Source of the DNA: Tannerella sp.
GTDB lineage: Bacteria > Bacteroidota > Bacteroidia > Bacteroidales > Tannerellaceae
DNA: 17,672 nt
NCBI GenBank assembly: GCA_031272655.1
Contig: JAISTJ010000081.1
Span: 1-17,672 of the forward strand
Direction: 5' to 3'
Shown here: positions 7,806 through 15,308 of the stretch, one piece after another
How the letters are laid out: the number at the start of each line of letters is the position of its first letter
How positions within the stretch are numbered: position 1 is the first letter of the stretch
Notes under the pieces: generated by a model
Told to the model about the DNA's origin: nothing
What the model saw: the letters and a program-made list of their open reading frames with translations, nothing else
The model's database searches: none
Translations under genes and position numbers: made by a program

Positions 7806-8042
7806 TTAAATTAATACCTCCGTACCACAATCGAGATCCATCAGAGCTTCAACATCGTCCATAACGATAAACTCCGAACTGCTATCTACGCCCGTGTCAA
7901 TCAACATATCGTAATCGGCGGAAGAATCAATCTGAACAAAGTCCATATCTCCTCCGATCGAAGAGTCAATGTCAACGAATGAAGCATCTCCCATTGTCAG
8001 CATCTCGTCATCTAAAGTAACGAATGTTATATCATCTTTCAT
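7806..8042 (-). CDS. Very acidic 78-residue protein with FV-DSS repeats
   Basis: A small protein I do not recognise. ATG 8042 gives 78 residues; the longer frame begins at a TTG that lies inside the promoter -7 box and can be excluded. It has 18 Asp and 4 Glu against one Lys and no Arg or His. Internal repeats are visible: SFVDIDSS (21-28), DFVQIDSS (34-41) and a degenerate EFIVMDD (57-63). Three of its five threonines have Asp at +3 (T9, T16, T50), the preference of FHA domains, though in so Asp-rich a protein about one would be expected by chance. No signal peptide, membrane helix or cysteine motif (one Cys, 72). Perfectly placed promoter and the tight 21-bp gap to the zinc/FHA gene argue that it is real. 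A phospho-target, FHA ligand or inhibitor are possible roles; none is shown. Confidence 0.75.
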   Translation of the reverse strand: MKDDITFVTLDDEMLTMGDASFVDIDSSIGGDMDFVQIDSSADYDMLIDTGVDSSSEFIVMDDVEALMDLDCGTEVLI

Positions 8043-8074
8043 TTTCGTTGATGTTAAATTGTTAAAATCGTACT

Positions 8075-8083
8075 GCAAAGATA
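8075..8083 (-). promoter_or_regulatory. Candidate -7 box for the acidic protein gene
   Basis: TATCTTTGC on the minus strand is a perfect TAnnTTTGC match, 32 bp before ATG 8042, in the 131-bp gap after the membrane FHA gene. No TTTG is seen 19-21 bp upstream, so the -33 element is weak or absent. It would drive acidic protein, zinc/FHA, PP2C and possibly the kinase. Confidence 0.55.
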
Positions 8084-8173
8084 CTAAGAGTTTACTTGCG
8101 CTTCTTTTTATGCTTTGAGCTTTTTATTGAAAACGGACAAAATAAGGGAAATATTGTACAAAGTATTAAGTTT

Positions 8174-8830
8174 TTAGGTACGAATCCATTTTGCCTGACA
8201 TGATGTAATCTGGCACTGTTTTTTGTTTACGAGCGATTCCCAAGGTATTTCTCCCAAAAAGATGCCGCACTTGGGGCATACATAATCTATTTTAAACTTA
8301 TTAGCAAGGTTTTGCAGCAGTGCGGGAATCTTCGCAGCCTGCCGCGCACCGAAGTAAATACCTACCGTTGGTGCAAGCACGGCCACTATAAAACTGAGGA
8401 TAAACAATCCCTTGTTAGTCTGACCCATAAACCCCAGCACAATGCCCACAATGCCTATCAAAGCAAACGGAAGTGACTGAAACAGTCTGGTTTTGAACTG
8501 ATTAGCCGACTGAACGCGGATTTTTTCCTTTATATACGTATTATACACATCCTTGAGTTCGGCAAATTCTTCGCTGTAGTCATTCATGCTGTGGAGGAAC
8601 TCGGCTACGGACGTGTGATAGTCGGACCCCAGCGTTACACTGTCATCATAACGCACTTTCTTCCTGACTATCTGGTTGTTATTAACATAAGTGCCGTTTG
8701 TGGAACCTGAATCTTCAAGGTACAGGCAACCGTTCTCGTCGTCCCTGAAGAGGACAGCGTGATAACGGCTGATATCGGGATTATCTATCACGAAATCATT
8801 GTCTTTCGCCTTTCCGATGCTGATTCTCAT
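8174..8830 (-). CDS. Membrane-anchored FHA-domain protein with C-terminal zinc ribbon
   Basis: A 218-residue protein. Residues 1-78 form an FHA domain: GKAKDNDFVID near the start, SRYH at 21-24 and DSGSTNGTYVN at 40-50, with the classical STNGT phosphothreonine loop. Two hydrophobic helices at about 119-136 and 141-160, separated by a short loop (GQTNKG), put both ends in the cytoplasm. The C-terminus carries Cys185, Cys188, Cys206 and Cys211 (CPKC then C-x4-C), a plausible zinc ribbon. It starts at ATG 8830, 11 bp after the LytTR stop, and is probably co-transcribed with it. FHA reading of phosphothreonine at the membrane would place it near the kinase, whose catalytic domain is also on the cytoplasmic face. 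Confidence 0.88.
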   Translation of the reverse strand: MRISIGKAKDNDFVIDNPDISRYHAVLFRDDENGCLYLEDSGSTNGTYVNNNQIVRKKVRYDDSVTLGSDYHTSVAEFLHSMNDYSEEFAELKDVYNTYIKEKIRVQSANQFKTRLFQSLPFALIGIVGIVLGFMGQTNKGLFILSFIVAVLAPTVGIYFGARQAAKIPALLQNLANKFKIDYVCPKCGIFLGEIPWESLVNKKQCQITSCQAKWIRT

Positions 8831-8841
8831 AACGTTGAACT

Positions 8842-9237
8842 TTATTCATCCATTCCTTTTTTCTTGTTGTCTTTGCCGAGAACTTCCGCTTCCAACGAAT
8901 CCTTCAGCGCCCTTAGCGGCTCTTTCGGGATTACCAATTCGCGCGGCTTGCCTTCGTCGGCAAGTAACAATAGTTTCTGCTTAGGCAGATTGATCTGCAA
9001 TATATGCTTCTTGTTCACAATATGACTTTTGCCGACCCGTATCAATACGGAGCTTAAATCTTTCATCTGAGCAGTCAGCATGTCCTCAACCTTACCGATA
9101 TTCACGGCAAAAGTGAACTGAATTCCTTGTAGCAGCAACAACTTGGTGTAATTCCTGTCGGCTTCAAAGTACAGAATATGCTCGATATTCAACCTCAACA
9201 GTTCATCTCTTGTCTTGATCATCAAATACTTATCCAT
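8842..9237 (-). CDS. LytTR-domain DNA-binding protein
   Basis: A 131-residue stand-alone LytTR regulator. The sequence shows the family pattern: an early segment LRLNIEHILYFEADRNYTKLLL, a middle segment with FAVNIGKVEDML, and RVGKSHIVNKKHI followed by a beta-strand pair to RELVIPKE. It has no receiver domain, so it is not an ordinary two-component response regulator; its control is not evident. It starts at ATG 9237 with a good promoter 33 bp upstream and heads the membrane FHA gene, with which it is probably an operon. It is a candidate transcriptional output of the kinase module; possible phosphorylation by the kinase is an inference. Confidence 0.9.
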   Translation of the reverse strand: MDKYLMIKTRDELLRLNIEHILYFEADRNYTKLLLLQGIQFTFAVNIGKVEDMLTAQMKDLSSVLIRVGKSHIVNKKHILQINLPKQKLLLLADEGKPRELVIPKEPLRALKDSLEAEVLGKDNKKKGMDE

Positions 9238-9270
9238 GTTTGATAATATCTTTTTGTGGTGTTTAATAGA

Positions 9271-9303
9271 GCAAAGGTAGTCATTATTATTAATATTTCC
9301 AAA
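9271..9303 (-). promoter_or_regulatory. Candidate promoter of the LytTR-FHA unit
   Basis: On the minus strand TTTG (9303-9300) and TACCTTTGC (9279-9271) are separated by 20 bp, a match to both Bacteroidota promoter elements. The -33 box overlaps the left arm of the tsaB terminator hairpin. The LytTR ATG is 33 bp downstream. Confidence 0.7.
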
Positions 9304-9329
9304 AAAAACGAAACATTTTTCGTTTTTTT
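9302..9329 (-). terminator. Perfect hairpin after tsaB
   Basis: A perfect 12-bp inverted repeat, AAAAAAACGAAA (9302-9313) with 9318-9329, has a 4-nt loop and begins one base after the tsaB stop codon. The stem is AT-rich with T-runs built into its arms, so it could stop transcription of tsaB. The U-tract is in the stem and stem stability is modest. Confidence 0.55.
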
Positions 9330-9330
9330 A

Positions 9331-10014
9331 CTATGTAAAGACTTTATTTTTAGGCTTTGTGGCAATAAAATCTTTCAAATAGAAAGGTTCGAAGTACGCA
9401 GTGTCTTCAAAACGCCTGTCTATAAATGCTTTAGCTGCCGCAATCGCCATATCCGCCGCTTTGGGATTGAAGTCTCCTTCCGGAAAGACGGCATTTTCGT
9501 CCGTTGTAATGGATTTGAACTTCGCCGTTCCGCTGCCTGAAAAATAGACCGGCTTCCCGTAGTTGAAAGTCCCGTCCGTCAGAACTACTGCCTCCGTCGC
9601 ACGTACAATATTTAATGTATCATCATACACTGCGGCGTAAACTTCTTTTCGACGTGCGTCTATCATCGGGCAGAACAGGGCGCCGCGCCTGTCGGGAACA
9701 GCAACAGCGGCGGCGGTCTTGGCGGCTATGATATATAAAGTAGGGATGCTTATCAACGGCGTTTGCAGCCCGAAGCAAAGCCCTTTCGCTAACGAAACGC
9801 CAATCCGCAAACCGGTGTAAGAACCCGGACCGCCACTGACGGCAACCGCATCTATCCCATTCGGAACAGCCTGCAAAGCTTCTTCCGTAAAGACGCCAAG
9901 CTTCTCGGCATGAGACTGCCCCGCTTCGGAAACGCGCTCAAATACAACGTTTTCGCCGACAGAAACAGCAACCGAACACTCCGCTCCCGAAGTTTCAATA
10001 CAAAGTATCGTCAT
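9331..10014 (-). CDS. tsaB: tRNA threonylcarbamoyladenosine biosynthesis protein TsaB
   Basis: A 227-residue TsaB, the accessory subunit that partners TsaD (with TsaE) to transfer threonylcarbamoyl to A37 of ANN-decoding tRNAs in the cytoplasm. Diagnostic segments are MTILCIETSGAECSVAV at the N-terminus, SHAEKLG, the AVSGGPGSYTGLRIGVSLAKGL segment and MIDARRKEVYAAVY. Length is normal for the family. It starts at ATG 10014, overlapping the last codon and stop of the POT gene by 4 bp (ATGA), which indicates translational coupling. A perfect hairpin follows its stop codon. Confidence 0.95.
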   Translation of the reverse strand: MTILCIETSGAECSVAVSVGENVVFERVSEAGQSHAEKLGVFTEEALQAVPNGIDAVAVSGGPGSYTGLRIGVSLAKGLCFGLQTPLISIPTLYIIAAKTAAAVAVPDRRGALFCPMIDARRKEVYAAVYDDTLNIVRATEAVVLTDGTFNYGKPVYFSGSGTAKFKSITTDENAVFPEGDFNPKAADMAIAAAKAFIDRRFEDTAYFEPFYLKDFIATKPKNKVFT

Positions 10015-11594
10015 TTCGCAACGCGCTCAATCCATTTAACCATAGAGAGCATCAAAATCATTGAAAGGGCGCATAGAGCAACAAATACAATCCAGCACAT
10101 CCACAACGGCAGCGAGGTGTAGAGCATACCGCCAAGGAAGAGCAGAATATTTCCAACCGCAGTAGCACCAAGCCACAAACCTTGCATCAAACCCTGCATA
10201 GATTTGGGCGCCACTTTCGAAACAAACGAAAGACCTAACGGCGAAATAAACAACTCAGCCACAGTCATGAAGAAATACATTCCTATCAGTACCCACGGCG
10301 TTACTTTTAAGGCGTTTTGCGCATCGGCGCTCAAACGCAGTAACTCAGTCTGAGACGGGAAATCGCACATCCAAGAAACGAAGCACAGAAATAGATAGCC
10401 AAAGCCCGCTATACCCATACCATAAGCTATCTTACGAGGTGTTGACGGTTCTTTGCCTTTCTTTTTAAGCATACCGAACAACCACATTATCAGCGGTGTA
10501 AGCGCCACGACAAAGAACGGATTAACCGCCTGCCATATTTCAGGAGCTATCGTCGAGGTGTTCACAAAATCACGTGCAAAGAACGACAACGAAACGCCAT
10601 TCTGATGGAACGAAAACCAGAAGAATATTACTACACCAAGCACGGCAAAGAGAGCTAAGATTCTTTGTTTAACTTCTTTAGCTGCCGATGCGCGTTCTTC
10701 TGCTGTTAACGAAACTTCTTCTTCGGCTACCGCTGCTGCGCCTTTTTTCACCGGATTGGGGAACAGGCGTTTACTGAAAATGAATATCACGAGTGATATA
10801 GCCATCGCTACTATTGAGGCTATGAACGCAAAATGAAAACCACGATTGAAAGTGTCTAAATATTGGCTGCAGAAAGTTGAGAGATTGCTAATATCGAGCG
10901 CATTGCCCGGAAGCAGTGCTTGTTGTGCATATTCCTGAAGGTTAGCGAATTGCTGTGCACCGGCAGCAACGTCCTCAGGCGCTACGCCGGAACCAACCAT
11001 CTTCTCGCCGAAGTCTAAAAACTTATGGCACAAATTGGGAAGCTGAGCGTTGTACTCAAAGAAGTTGCGGTGTAACCACCAACTGCGCAGGAATGGCGCT
11101 ATGAATGGCGCGAAAAAGCCTCCGACGTTGATAAACATATAGAATATCTGAAAGCCTGAATCGCGACGCGAGGAGTATTCCGGCTTGTCGTACATCTGCC
11201 CGACAATAGCCTGCAAGTTACCTTTGAACAGTCCGTTACCGAAAGCGATGCAGAACAGAGCGAAGCAAGTAAAAACAAGCAGCGACGTTGTATTACTGTC
11301 TGTTACAGGCGTCGGAATAGCTAAACAGCAGTAACCTGCCGCCATGAGTACTAAACCCGACATGATTGTGCCTTTGTAGTTGCGTATTCGGTCGGCTATC
11401 AAACCGCCAGCCAACGACAAGATGTATATTCCGCAATAGAAAACCGAGTATATCAAACCGGCGTTCTCTTCCGATAAGCCGAACTTAGCGCACAGAAACA
11501 GCACTAATATAGCGTTCATAATGTAATAACCAAAGCGTTCGCCCATGTTCGACAGGGCGGCTCCAAGTAGTCCTTTGGGATGATTCTTAAACAT
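10011..11594 (-). CDS. POT-family (PTR2-like) di/tripeptide MFS transporter
   Basis: A 527-residue inner-membrane transporter with about 12-14 hydrophobic helices. The sequence contains SNMGERFGYY at 15-24 (a variant of the ExxERFxYY proton-coupling motif with Asn at the first Glu position), GNGLFKGNLQAIVGQMYD (119-136), FQIFYMFINVGG (148-159) and FFWFSFHQNGVSLSFFARDF, all features of Bacteroidota POT proteins. POT members import small peptides with protons. Residues about 176-250 form a hydrophilic insertion between helices, unusual in length for the family. It starts at ATG 11594, 27 bp after the DUF4831 stop and overlaps tsaB by 4 bp; the three genes are likely one operon. Substrate is inferred from family only. 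Confidence 0.88.
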   Translation of the reverse strand: MFKNHPKGLLGAALSNMGERFGYYIMNAILVLFLCAKFGLSEENAGLIYSVFYCGIYILSLAGGLIADRIRNYKGTIMSGLVLMAAGYCCLAIPTPVTDSNTTSLLVFTCFALFCIAFGNGLFKGNLQAIVGQMYDKPEYSSRRDSGFQIFYMFINVGGFFAPFIAPFLRSWWLHRNFFEYNAQLPNLCHKFLDFGEKMVGSGVAPEDVAAGAQQFANLQEYAQQALLPGNALDISNLSTFCSQYLDTFNRGFHFAFIASIVAMAISLVIFIFSKRLFPNPVKKGAAAVAEEEVSLTAEERASAAKEVKQRILALFAVLGVVIFFWFSFHQNGVSLSFFARDFVNTSTIAPEIWQAVNPFFVVALTPLIMWLFGMLKKKGKEPSTPRKIAYGMGIAGFGYLFLCFVSWMCDFPSQTELLRLSADAQNALKVTPWVLIGMYFFMTVAELFISPLGLSFVSKVAPKSMQGLMQGLWLGATAVGNILLFLGGMLYTSLPLWMCWIVFVALCALSMILMLSMVKWIERVAK

Positions 11595-11621
11595 AAGTAT
11601 TTAATTATTAATGATGAGTGA

Positions 11622-12692
11622 TTATTTAGTTATCTGCCGTATGCCGCCTGTTTCGGGATAAAAAACAACTTTCACGGGTTGCTTCTTGTCTTCAAGTAAC
11701 TCGCTAACAAGCACTTCCTTTGTGCCGAACTGCACGAACGGCGTCTCTTTCTTGACAAGCGTTTTATTGTTCCTGTAAATCTCCACAAGCGCTTTGCCCG
11801 GAACGTTGTAAATCACGCCTTTAGACATTGCTTTAGCTTTCTTTTCGGCTTCTTTCGGGTCAAGTTCGGGTGCACGTTCGAGCGCTTTGATGGTGATATA
11901 AACAGGCTCGCCGCCGAGATCGTCGTCGTCAAGGATGCCAAGTTTGGAGGAAAAACGGAACAGCACGTCGCCCTCAACCTCGTCGTCGGGGAGTATTGTA
12001 ACATCGAAATAGCTCGTTTCGCGCGACTCGGTACCTGTAAACAGCTTTGTAAGTTCTTTTTCCTGTTCTTCCAACTTGCTTATTACTAACTTCATAGCTT
12101 CACCGTCAGGTGGCGGATTGTCGGCATCGCCGGTCAGGATGTCGTTCCTGCTCTCGCGAAAGTGATAAATCTGCTTGGCGGCAATCTCCGCCTGACGAGC
12201 CACAGAGCCGGCCATCAAATAATCTTCGGTATAAACGGACGTAGGCGAAGATGCGGAAGCCTTGATTTCGTGATTAATAGCCTCATTCTTAGGCTCTTCC
12301 GGTTTAAATTCTTCATTTATAGCGCATATCAGCCCGTCAACCGTGAGATATACGAACGGCGCTACCGTTTTCTGCTTAAACTCAATCTTATACTTGTTGT
12401 CGGGATCGGGAACTCCTTTATTAGTCAGCGTTATCTTGCCGAGCGTATAGTAAACCCTGTCTTCTGTAGGGAAGTTTTTGACGCCAAGGTAACGCTCTGC
12501 ATACCGGTAGTATGGACCGGCTTTTTCTGTGATTTTCGTTACTTCTACGTTCACAATCAGCGAAGTAAGAGGCAGATAGTACGTAACGCCGTCGCCCGAC
12601 GCTTTTGTCGGAACAACTTTTTCAACTTTTGTCTGAGCGCCCGCAGCTACGGATAACATCAGCAAACCTGTTAATAATAAACAACTTTTCAT
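11622..12692 (-). CDS. Exported DUF4831-family protein
   Basis: A 356-residue exported protein of the DUF4831 family, function unknown. The signal peptide (MKSCLLLTGLLMLSVAAGAQ) has a predicted cleavage near AGA-Q. The first part carries the family-typical GVTYYLPLTSLIVNVEVT followed by GPYYRYAERYLGVKNF. The remainder is mixed strand/helix with an acidic stretch (DEVEGDVLFRF, DDDDLGGE) and no membrane helix after the signal. It leads the POT-tsaB genes, and its own -7 box lies 35 bp upstream. Located divergently from the DUF3467 gene, with 125 bp between their start codons. The only function clue is its operon context. Confidence 0.82.
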   Translation of the reverse strand: MKSCLLLTGLLMLSVAAGAQTKVEKVVPTKASGDGVTYYLPLTSLIVNVEVTKITEKAGPYYRYAERYLGVKNFPTEDRVYYTLGKITLTNKGVPDPDNKYKIEFKQKTVAPFVYLTVDGLICAINEEFKPEEPKNEAINHEIKASASSPTSVYTEDYLMAGSVARQAEIAAKQIYHFRESRNDILTGDADNPPPDGEAMKLVISKLEEQEKELTKLFTGTESRETSYFDVTILPDDEVEGDVLFRFSSKLGILDDDDLGGEPVYITIKALERAPELDPKEAEKKAKAMSKGVIYNVPGKALVEIYRNNKTLVKKETPFVQFGTKEVLVSELLEDKKQPVKVVFYPETGGIRQITK

Positions 12693-12727
12693 TCGTTATT
12701 GTCTGTTATTGTCTAAAAATTAGCGTA

Positions 12728-12735
12728 CAAAACTA
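12728..12735 (-). promoter_or_regulatory. Candidate -7 box for DUF4831-POT-tsaB
   Basis: TAGTTTTG on the minus strand matches TAnnTTTG, 35 bp before the ATG at 12692. No clear -33 TTTG at the expected spacing. It is one of a divergent pair of promoter candidates. Confidence 0.5.
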
Positions 12736-12778
12736 TACATTTTTTTTTAAAAACCATGCTTTTTTCTTCCATAAAATG

Positions 12779-12786
12779 TATTTTTG
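12779..12786 (+). promoter_or_regulatory. Candidate -7 box for the DUF3467 gene
   Basis: TATTTTTG matches TAnnTTTG and lies 31 bp before ATG 12818. A -33 box is not evident. Confidence 0.5.
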
Positions 12787-12817
12787 TACCTTGATACACT
12801 AAAAAAATTAAGTGATT

Positions 12818-13138
12818 ATGGATACTAACAATCAGAAACAGAGCCAGATACAGATTGAACTGACGGACGAAGTCGCTCAAGGAGTATATTCCAATCTTGC
12901 GGTCATAGCTCATTCGGCTTCGGAATTTATCATTGACTTCGTAAATGTCATGCCCGGCGCGCCTAACGCCAAGGTCAGAAGCCGTATAATCCTCACTCCC
13001 GATAATGCGAAACGGCTTCTCTTCGCCCTTCAGGAAAACATCGAAAAGTTTGATGCGATGATGAAAAACGACGGCGCATTCAAGCAATCTTTTAAGGATA
13101 TTATACCTCCGATAGGCGGAATTGCAGGCGAGGCATAA
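12818..13138 (+). CDS. DUF3467-family protein
   Basis: A 106-residue soluble protein of the DUF3467 family, common in Bacteroidota and of unknown function. The sequence shows the family pattern QIQIELTDEVAQGVYSNLAVIAHSASEFIIDFV, followed by VRSRIILTPDNAKRLLFALQENI. I use ATG 12818 (MDTNNQ); GTG 12812 would add two residues only. A hairpin with T-run follows its stop. It is the first plus-strand gene and lies divergent from DUF4831. Confidence 0.85.
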   Translation: MDTNNQKQSQIQIELTDEVAQGVYSNLAVIAHSASEFIIDFVNVMPGAPNAKVRSRIILTPDNAKRLLFALQENIEKFDAMMKNDGAFKQSFKDIIPPIGGIAGEA

Positions 13139-13140
13139 TA

Positions 13141-13176
13141 AAAAATGTTAAATCTCGCGTTTTGACATTTTTTTTT
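13141..13176 (+). terminator. Terminator-like hairpin after DUF3467
   Basis: AAAAATGTTAAA (13141-13152) pairs with TTTGACATTTTT (13161-13172), with one G-T pair and an 8-nt loop, followed by further Ts. It starts 2 bp after the stop codon. The stem has few G-C pairs. It overlaps the upstream part of the next gene's promoter region. Confidence 0.45.
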
Positions 13177-13178
13177 AC

Positions 13179-13187
13179 TACTTTTGC
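13179..13187 (+). promoter_or_regulatory. Candidate -7 box for the large lipoprotein gene
   Basis: TACTTTTGC fully matches TAnnTTTGC. It ends only 8 bp before ATG 13196, so the transcript would begin nearly at the start codon. A TTTG at 13161-13164 lies 14 bp upstream, shorter than usual spacing. Confidence 0.45.
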
Positions 13188-13195
13188 ACCGACAA

Positions 13196-15031
13196 ATGAA
13201 GAATTATTTCGCTTTGGAACAGAAGGTAAAAACAACAAAGCTGATTTGCCTGATTATGTGCTACTTATGTCTTCTGTCTTCCTGCAAGAAGGACGACGTT
13301 GACCAGCCATCGCAGCCGCAAAACGTATCCTTGACAGTGGACAAAAATCATATCACTGCCAACGGGAAGGATTATGTTACTTTCTCTGTAAGCGTGGACG
13401 GCGTCAAAGTGTCGTCGGGTTTTACTATTAAAGATGAAGACGGTAACGTGCTGTCAGGCAACACTTTCGCTACAAATATTCCGGGAAGCCACTCTTTTAC
13501 AGCCTCTTACAATGGACTGACATCACAGGTAATACAAGTCAGCGCCGATCAGATAGTTTTGTATTTGCAGTCCGACAGGTCTTCCATTACCGCAAATGGC
13601 TATGATTCAGCGCTTTTGACGGCAACGTATGATAATGAGGATATTAGTGGTGCGGCTGAAATCTACTGTGTTACAGCTGAAAGCGAATACAAACTTGATG
13701 GCAATACGTTTACGTCTTCAGAATCAGGCACTTATTCGCTTTATGCCCGTTACAAAGACCAAACTTCCGATCCGGTAACCATCGAAGCTTACAAACTAAA
13801 TCTTCAGTTATCGGTTGATAAACAGAGAGTTAAGACGAATGAAAGCGTTACTTTCAGCGCTATTTTAAACGAGAACGAGGATATTACGGACAGGATTCAG
13901 CTTCATGTTATCCGCGAAGGCGCTGCCGAAGAAACGCTTGTAACAAACAATGTTTTCACGCCTGAAATTTACGGAAAATACACAGTATATGCTACTTACG
14001 ATTACACGCCTTCGGATACGCTTAATATAGAGGTGTTTCCGGCGAACATCGTACTCTCGGCTGATCGCGAATCTATAAAAGCATCCGGCGAAGATTCGAT
14101 TATATTTATGATTTCTGCCGACGGGACGACGTTTATCCCCGATGCCGAAATATTCGTCAAAGGCGCTGTGTCCGACACGAAAATTGACGGTCTGGCTTTT
14201 GCTACGGTTAAAGACGGCACTTATCAGTTTTATGCTAAATATCAGGATGTTATATCTAACACTGTAACTGTTCGCTTTACCCCGACTACCTTTTATAAAC
14301 AGTCGTGCGTCATGGCGTTTGTCGCTTCATGGTGCGGTTATTCGCCCGGATTTATGCGGGCTTTCGACCAACTACGGAACGAAGGCTATCCTAACGCGCA
14401 AACCGTCTGTATCCATCGCAATAACAGCGACCTCTATAGCTCTGAGATCCCGACCGACGCAACGATGGATTCATTGGGACTTACAGGCGTACCGTATGGG
14501 TATGTTGACATGTATATGAACGTAGGATACTCTGCAAGTGCAATTAAAAATTTATGCGCCTTGATGCTTAGCATTAACGTTCCTTCTTCCGGCATTGCTA
14601 TCAGTTCACAACTGTCTGATAATCAGGCTGATATCCAGATAAGAATAAAAGTAAACCAAACAGATGACTATCGGGTCGGCGCTCTGATCGTCGAGGACAA
14701 TATCAATATGGCGCAAAAGATTTATCCGAACAACGACATCACTCAGGGTTACTACGATTATACTTTTGTACACTACGGAGTTGCGACTTTCATCATGCCC
14801 GGCGCGAATATTGTTACCGGCAAACCGCTTGGCGTCCTTACGGCAGGTCAGGAAACGACACTGAACTTTTCTATCCCGATCACCAAAAAGATTTCGACCA
14901 AACGGACGGTTGTTCCCGCAAACTGTCGTGTAGTTGCCTATACATTAAAGAAATACGAGGGAAAATACATTATCAACAACTCTGCCTCCTGCCCCATCAA
15001 CGGCTCTATCGGGTACAAATTCTACGATTAG
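13196..15031 (+). CDS. Lipoprotein: four Ig-like repeats plus Omp28/thioredoxin-fold domain
   Basis: A 611-residue exported protein. ATG 13196 (MKNYFALEQK) gives a lipoprotein signal ending in LLSSC with Cys30 as the acylation site. The next residues, KKDD, resemble the Bacteroidota surface lipoprotein export signal, so the protein is probably on the cell surface. Four Ig-like (BIG-type) repeats of about 80 residues follow (roughly 43-118, 120-200, 203-282, 285-363), three with ITANG or IKASG at the start and Y-x-A-x-Y ends. Residues about 364-611 resemble the Omp28-like thioredoxin-fold family: WCGYSP at 379-384 and the cis-proline region TGVPYGYVD (Pro433). The second Cys of CxxC is Ser here, so oxidoreductase activity is doubtful or monothiol. 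The original frame began at a TTG inside the -7 box. Convergent with the acyl-CoA synthetase gene downstream. Confidence 0.82.
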   Translation: MKNYFALEQKVKTTKLICLIMCYLCLLSSCKKDDVDQPSQPQNVSLTVDKNHITANGKDYVTFSVSVDGVKVSSGFTIKDEDGNVLSGNTFATNIPGSHSFTASYNGLTSQVIQVSADQIVLYLQSDRSSITANGYDSALLTATYDNEDISGAAEIYCVTAESEYKLDGNTFTSSESGTYSLYARYKDQTSDPVTIEAYKLNLQLSVDKQRVKTNESVTFSAILNENEDITDRIQLHVIREGAAEETLVTNNVFTPEIYGKYTVYATYDYTPSDTLNIEVFPANIVLSADRESIKASGEDSIIFMISADGTTFIPDAEIFVKGAVSDTKIDGLAFATVKDGTYQFYAKYQDVISNTVTVRFTPTTFYKQSCVMAFVASWCGYSPGFMRAFDQLRNEGYPNAQTVCIHRNNSDLYSSEIPTDATMDSLGLTGVPYGYVDMYMNVGYSASAIKNLCALMLSINVPSSGIAISSQLSDNQADIQIRIKVNQTDDYRVGALIVEDNINMAQKIYPNNDITQGYYDYTFVHYGVATFIMPGANIVTGKPLGVLTAGQETTLNFSIPITKKISTKRTVVPANCRVVAYTLKKYEGKYIINNSASCPINGSIGYKFYD

Positions 15032-15048
15032 CAAGCGAAAAAGAAGAA

Positions 15049-15209
15049 ACGAGGACGAAGCAATCCAGTATTTCGGGTACCACGTCATTGCGAGGGACGA
15101 AGCAATCCAGTATTTCGAGTGCCACGTCATTGCGAGGTACGAAGCAATCCAGAAAAGTAGGTATAAAGGTTTAATTGACTGGATTGCTTCACATTCGTTC
15201 GCAATGACG
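15049..15209. repeat. REP-type repeats (CGTCATTGCGAGG-CGAAGCAATCCAG) and inverted copy
   Basis: Three copies on the plus strand: a partial one from about 15049, then CGTCATTGCGAGG-ACGAAGCAATCCAG at about 15083 and 15125. A fourth, inverted, at 15179-15209 pairs with the third (15125-15152): 12 bp at the GAAGCAATCCAG end and 9 bp at the CGTCATTGC end. This forms a long hairpin after the lipoprotein gene. Copies 1 and 2 share the tail TATTTCG.GT.CC. The intergenic convergent placement is typical of REP/BIME-like repeats. No ORF in this stretch should be called. Confidence 0.85.
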
Positions 15210-15307
15210 AGAAGGTGGTACGTTTGCAATGACGAGAAAGTGGTAGAGGTTTGCAATGACGAGAGGTGGGCATTTGCAATGACGAGAGATGGGCGTTCGC
15301 AATGACG
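15201..15307. repeat. Five short GCAATGACG repeats
   Basis: GCAATGACG recurs at 15201, 15226, 15253, 15276 and 15299, with spacing of 25, 27, 23 and 23 bp and partly conserved GAGA-GG-GG filler between copies. These match one end of the inverted REP arm. It looks like a repeat array derived from the REP arm. The units are short and the spacers degenerate, so it is not a CRISPR. Confidence 0.75.
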
Positions 15308-15308
15308 C

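Noticed and set aside
15201..15307. CRISPR-like array of GCAATGACG units
   Set aside because: Units are 9 bp, spacers 14-18 bp and partly conserved, with no cas genes. Better explained as REP-arm repeats.
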